A stretch of 7,063 bases of DNA from positions 1 to 7,063 of the forward strand of contig JANXSH010000009.1 of the NCBI GenBank assembly GCA_025356615.1, written 5' to 3'. The stretch is from Planctomycetia bacterium. GTDB taxonomy: Bacteria; Planctomycetota; Planctomycetia; Gemmatales; Gemmataceae. The translations under genes were made by a program, and so were the position numbers. Shown here in pieces: positions 5,330-7,063 of the stretch. Every line of letters starts with the position of its first letter. Within the stretch, counting starts at the first letter, position 1. The notes below the pieces were generated by a model, which had not been told where the DNA came from, ran no database searches, and saw nothing but the letters and a program-made list of their open reading frames with translations.

Positions 5330-7000
5330 ATGCCCCGCCTCTTGCGATCGATCGTCGCCGCTCTCGTAATCCTGACGCCCGCCGTCCATCTGGCGCAGGA
5401 GAAAGCCATCGACAAGCCCGCCGAGTCCGCCCCACCGGCGGGCACCTGGAAGGTGTTCCTGCCGTTCATCGGCGAAGAGGGAACCGGAACCCAGGCCCGC
5501 TGCCTGGTGAAGTTTACCAAGAAGGACGACAAGTGGTCCGCCAGCGTGATCGCGACTGCGAAGAACTGGCCGAAGGCGACTGTGGAGAAGGTGTTCGTCT
5601 CGGAGGACGTGATCCGCTTCGAGATCAAGGCCGGCACGCTGCCGATCGCCTGCTCGATCAAGCCGAACAAGGACGGCAAGGGGACGAAGCTCTACGGCTC
5701 GGCCGTCTTCCGCAAGCGGCCACTCCCGATGGAAATGGAGCCGACGACGCTCGCCTCGCTCGACCCGGCCGAGCTGCTCAAGGAGCGGTTCGACAAGGAG
5801 CCGGTCGGCCACCAGGCGATCTCGATGGGGCTGGGCCTCCTGAGCCAATCGGAGGCATCGAAACTCGACCCGAAGCTCGTGCGCACCTACGCCGAGAAGG
5901 TCGTGCGATCCGCCGGCCTCTACGGCCCAGGCTTCCATCGTGACATCCTCCTCGCCGTGGCGGGGACGCTGAACGAAGAAGCGGGCTACGAAAAGATCGG
6001 CCTGGAATACGCCCGCCGTGCCGAGAAGGCGCTCGACGCCAAGGAGTCGCCTTCGGACCAGAAGCGCGTGCTGGATGTCCTCGTCGGGGCGCTCGAGAAG
6101 ACCAAGCGAGCGGAGGAGGTCAAGACGGTCCAGGCCCGCATCGCAAAGCTCGACTTCCGCATCAAGCCGAAGGCGTTCGGCGGCCGAAAGGCCAAGAGCG
6201 ACCGCGTCGTCCTCGTCGAGCTGTTCACCGGGGCGCAGTGCCCACCGTGCGTCGCCGCCGACCTGGCGTTCGACGCGGTGGCCAAGTCGTACAAGCCGAC
6301 CGAGGTCGTCTTGCTCCAGTACCACATGCACATACCCGGACCCGACCCGCTGACCAGTCCCGACGGCGAGGGCAGGCAACAGTTCTACGAAGAAGCCGTG
6401 AAAGGCGCGCCTACGACGATGTTCAACGGCCGACCTGGGGCCGGCGGCGGCGGCACACGCGACGAAGCCCCGGAGAAGTATGAGGAGTACCTCGAGGCCC
6501 TCAACCCGCTCCTCGAGACGCCCGCCGGGGCGAGTTTGACGATCGCCGCGAACCGGAAGGGGTCGAAGATCACCATCGACGCCAAGGTCAGCAAGCTGGC
6601 CGAGGTCGGCGACGACATGCGTCTGCGCCTCGTCCTGGTCGAGGAGACCGTCAACTACAAGGGCCGCAACGGCGTCCCGGTCCACCACCAGGTCGTCCGC
6701 AGCATGCCCGGCGGCGTGAACGGGACATCGATCAAGGAGAAGACGTTCGAGAAGTCGTTCACCGTCGATGTGGACGAAGTGCGGAAGCAACTCAAGGCCT
6801 ACCTCGAGAAGTTCGACAAGAAGACGCCCTTCCCGAACAAGGATCGCCCGCTCGAATTGACGAAACTCCGCGTCGTCGCGTTCGTGCAGAACGACAAGAC
6901 GGGCGAAGTCCTCCAGGCGGCCCAGGTGGATGTCAAGGGAGAGGCGAAGAAGGAGGAGAAAAAAGAGGAGAAGAAGAAGGAGACGAAGGACGACGATTGA
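5330..7000 (+). CDS. Secreted multidomain thioredoxin-fold protein (CPPC; DUF1223/Omp28-like)
   Basis: The 556-aa protein is exported by an N-terminal signal peptide (hydrophobic residues about 8-20, cleavage near VHLA, about 22). A beta-rich domain spans about 38-130. An alpha-helical, TPR-like region follows at about 137-275. A thioredoxin-type domain then starts at VVLVELFTGAQCPPC, with active-site Cys304-Pro-Pro-Cys307 and a likely cis-Pro at Pro361 in GAPTTMFNG. The ELFT-x-x-x-C-x-x-C context and the later RQQFYEEA stretch resemble DUF1223 and Omp28-related proteins. Residues about 400-535 look like a beta-sandwich, and the tail from about 537 is almost entirely Lys/Glu/Asp. The likely role is extracytoplasmic thiol-disulfide exchange; substrate and redox direction are unknown. 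The start is supported by GGAAGGA just upstream (AGGA core, 7-nt spacer). The gene is divergent from the TIGR03067 gene. Confidence 0.82.
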   Translation: MPRLLRSIVAALVILTPAVHLAQEKAIDKPAESAPPAGTWKVFLPFIGEEGTGTQARCLVKFTKKDDKWSASVIATAKNWPKATVEKVFVSEDVIRFEIKAGTLPIACSIKPNKDGKGTKLYGSAVFRKRPLPMEMEPTTLASLDPAELLKERFDKEPVGHQAISMGLGLLSQSEASKLDPKLVRTYAEKVVRSAGLYGPGFHRDILLAVAGTLNEEAGYEKIGLEYARRAEKALDAKESPSDQKRVLDVLVGALEKTKRAEEVKTVQARIAKLDFRIKPKAFGGRKAKSDRVVLVELFTGAQCPPCVAADLAFDAVAKSYKPTEVVLLQYHMHIPGPDPLTSPDGEGRQQFYEEAVKGAPTTMFNGRPGAGGGGTRDEAPEKYEEYLEALNPLLETPAGASLTIAANRKGSKITIDAKVSKLAEVGDDMRLRLVLVEETVNYKGRNGVPVHHQVVRSMPGGVNGTSIKEKTFEKSFTVDVDEVRKQLKAYLEKFDKKTPFPNKDRPLELTKLRVVAFVQNDKTGEVLQAAQVDVKGEAKKEEKKEEKKKETKDDD

Positions 7001-7025
7001 GGTGACGCAGACCGGTATTTGTGTA

Positions 7026-7063
7026 GCCGCGACGCGAAGCGGAGCGCGCTGGCGTCGCGCTCC
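7026..7063. repeat. GC-rich palindromic element cut by the window edge
   Basis: Two mutually exclusive perfect 8-bp hairpins are visible: CGCGACGC (7028-7035) with GCGTCGCG (7052-7059), and GGAGCGCG (7041-7048) with CGCGCTCC (7056-7063). The second reaches the last base and could continue outside. It lies 25 bp after the stop of the thioredoxin-fold gene, so it may act as a transcription terminator or be a dispersed intergenic palindromic repeat. No T-run is visible before the edge. Confidence 0.5.

Noticed and set aside
4784..6790. Very long minus-strand open frame (668 codons)
   Set aside because: Only the last 149 codons carry a signal peptide and the TIGR03067 domain. The rest is antisense to the thioredoxin-fold gene, with Arg/Leu/Asp-rich composition typical of GC-rich shadow frames.
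1..7063. CRISPR arrays, tRNA or rRNA genes, insertion sequences
   Set aside because: No regularly spaced repeats, cloverleaf, rRNA-like segments, transposase-like reading frame or terminal inverted repeats were recognised by eye.

Overview
The window looks like a piece of a planctomycete chromosome, most likely from the Gemmataceae. The evidence is the high GC content, a small secreted protein with the planctomycete-typical TIGR03067 signature, a large WD40-type propeller protein, a secreted S46 dipeptidyl-peptidase, and signal peptides followed by Ala/Pro-rich or Lys/Glu-rich linkers. The assignment rests on gene content and composition alone, because there is no rRNA or other marker here.

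Layout from left to right. (1) The 3' part of a WD40-repeat protein gene on the plus strand runs to 1380; its start lies outside the window. (2) Tail to tail with it, 15 bp away, is a minus-strand S46 peptidase gene (1396-3477, GTG start) with a complete His/Asp/Ser triad. (3) A roughly 296-bp divergent intergenic region holds a well-formed promoter for the peptidase and an AT-rich stretch in front of the next genes. (4) A plus-strand type II toxin-antitoxin pair (3774-4731) encodes a RelE/HigB-like toxin followed by an overlapping XRE-type HTH antitoxin with an unusually long C-terminal tail. (5) Convergent to the pair is a minus-strand TIGR03067 gene (4784-5233). (6) Divergent from that, on the plus strand, is a secreted multidomain thioredoxin-fold protein with a CPPC active site (5330-7000). 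(7) The right edge cuts into a strongly palindromic GC-rich element (about 7026-7063).

Most genes look like independent transcription units, and only the toxin and antitoxin are clearly co-transcribed. Three of the six products (peptidase, TIGR03067 protein, thioredoxin-fold protein) carry signal peptides and should act in the periplasm or outside the cell. No joint pathway is evident.

The most interesting non-coding signal is a nearly identical 29-bp block found twice, 3500-3528 and 5271-5299. In both copies it contains TACTCT and sits 18 bp from a TTGG-type hexamer, directly upstream of the minus-strand peptidase and TIGR03067 genes. The same block contains a back-to-back TAGAGT on the other strand, with a conserved TTCGTC 17 bp away, so it may be a recurrent bidirectional promoter module. 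I did not find a convincing new defence or metabolic system; the toxin-antitoxin pair is the only accessory-type module.
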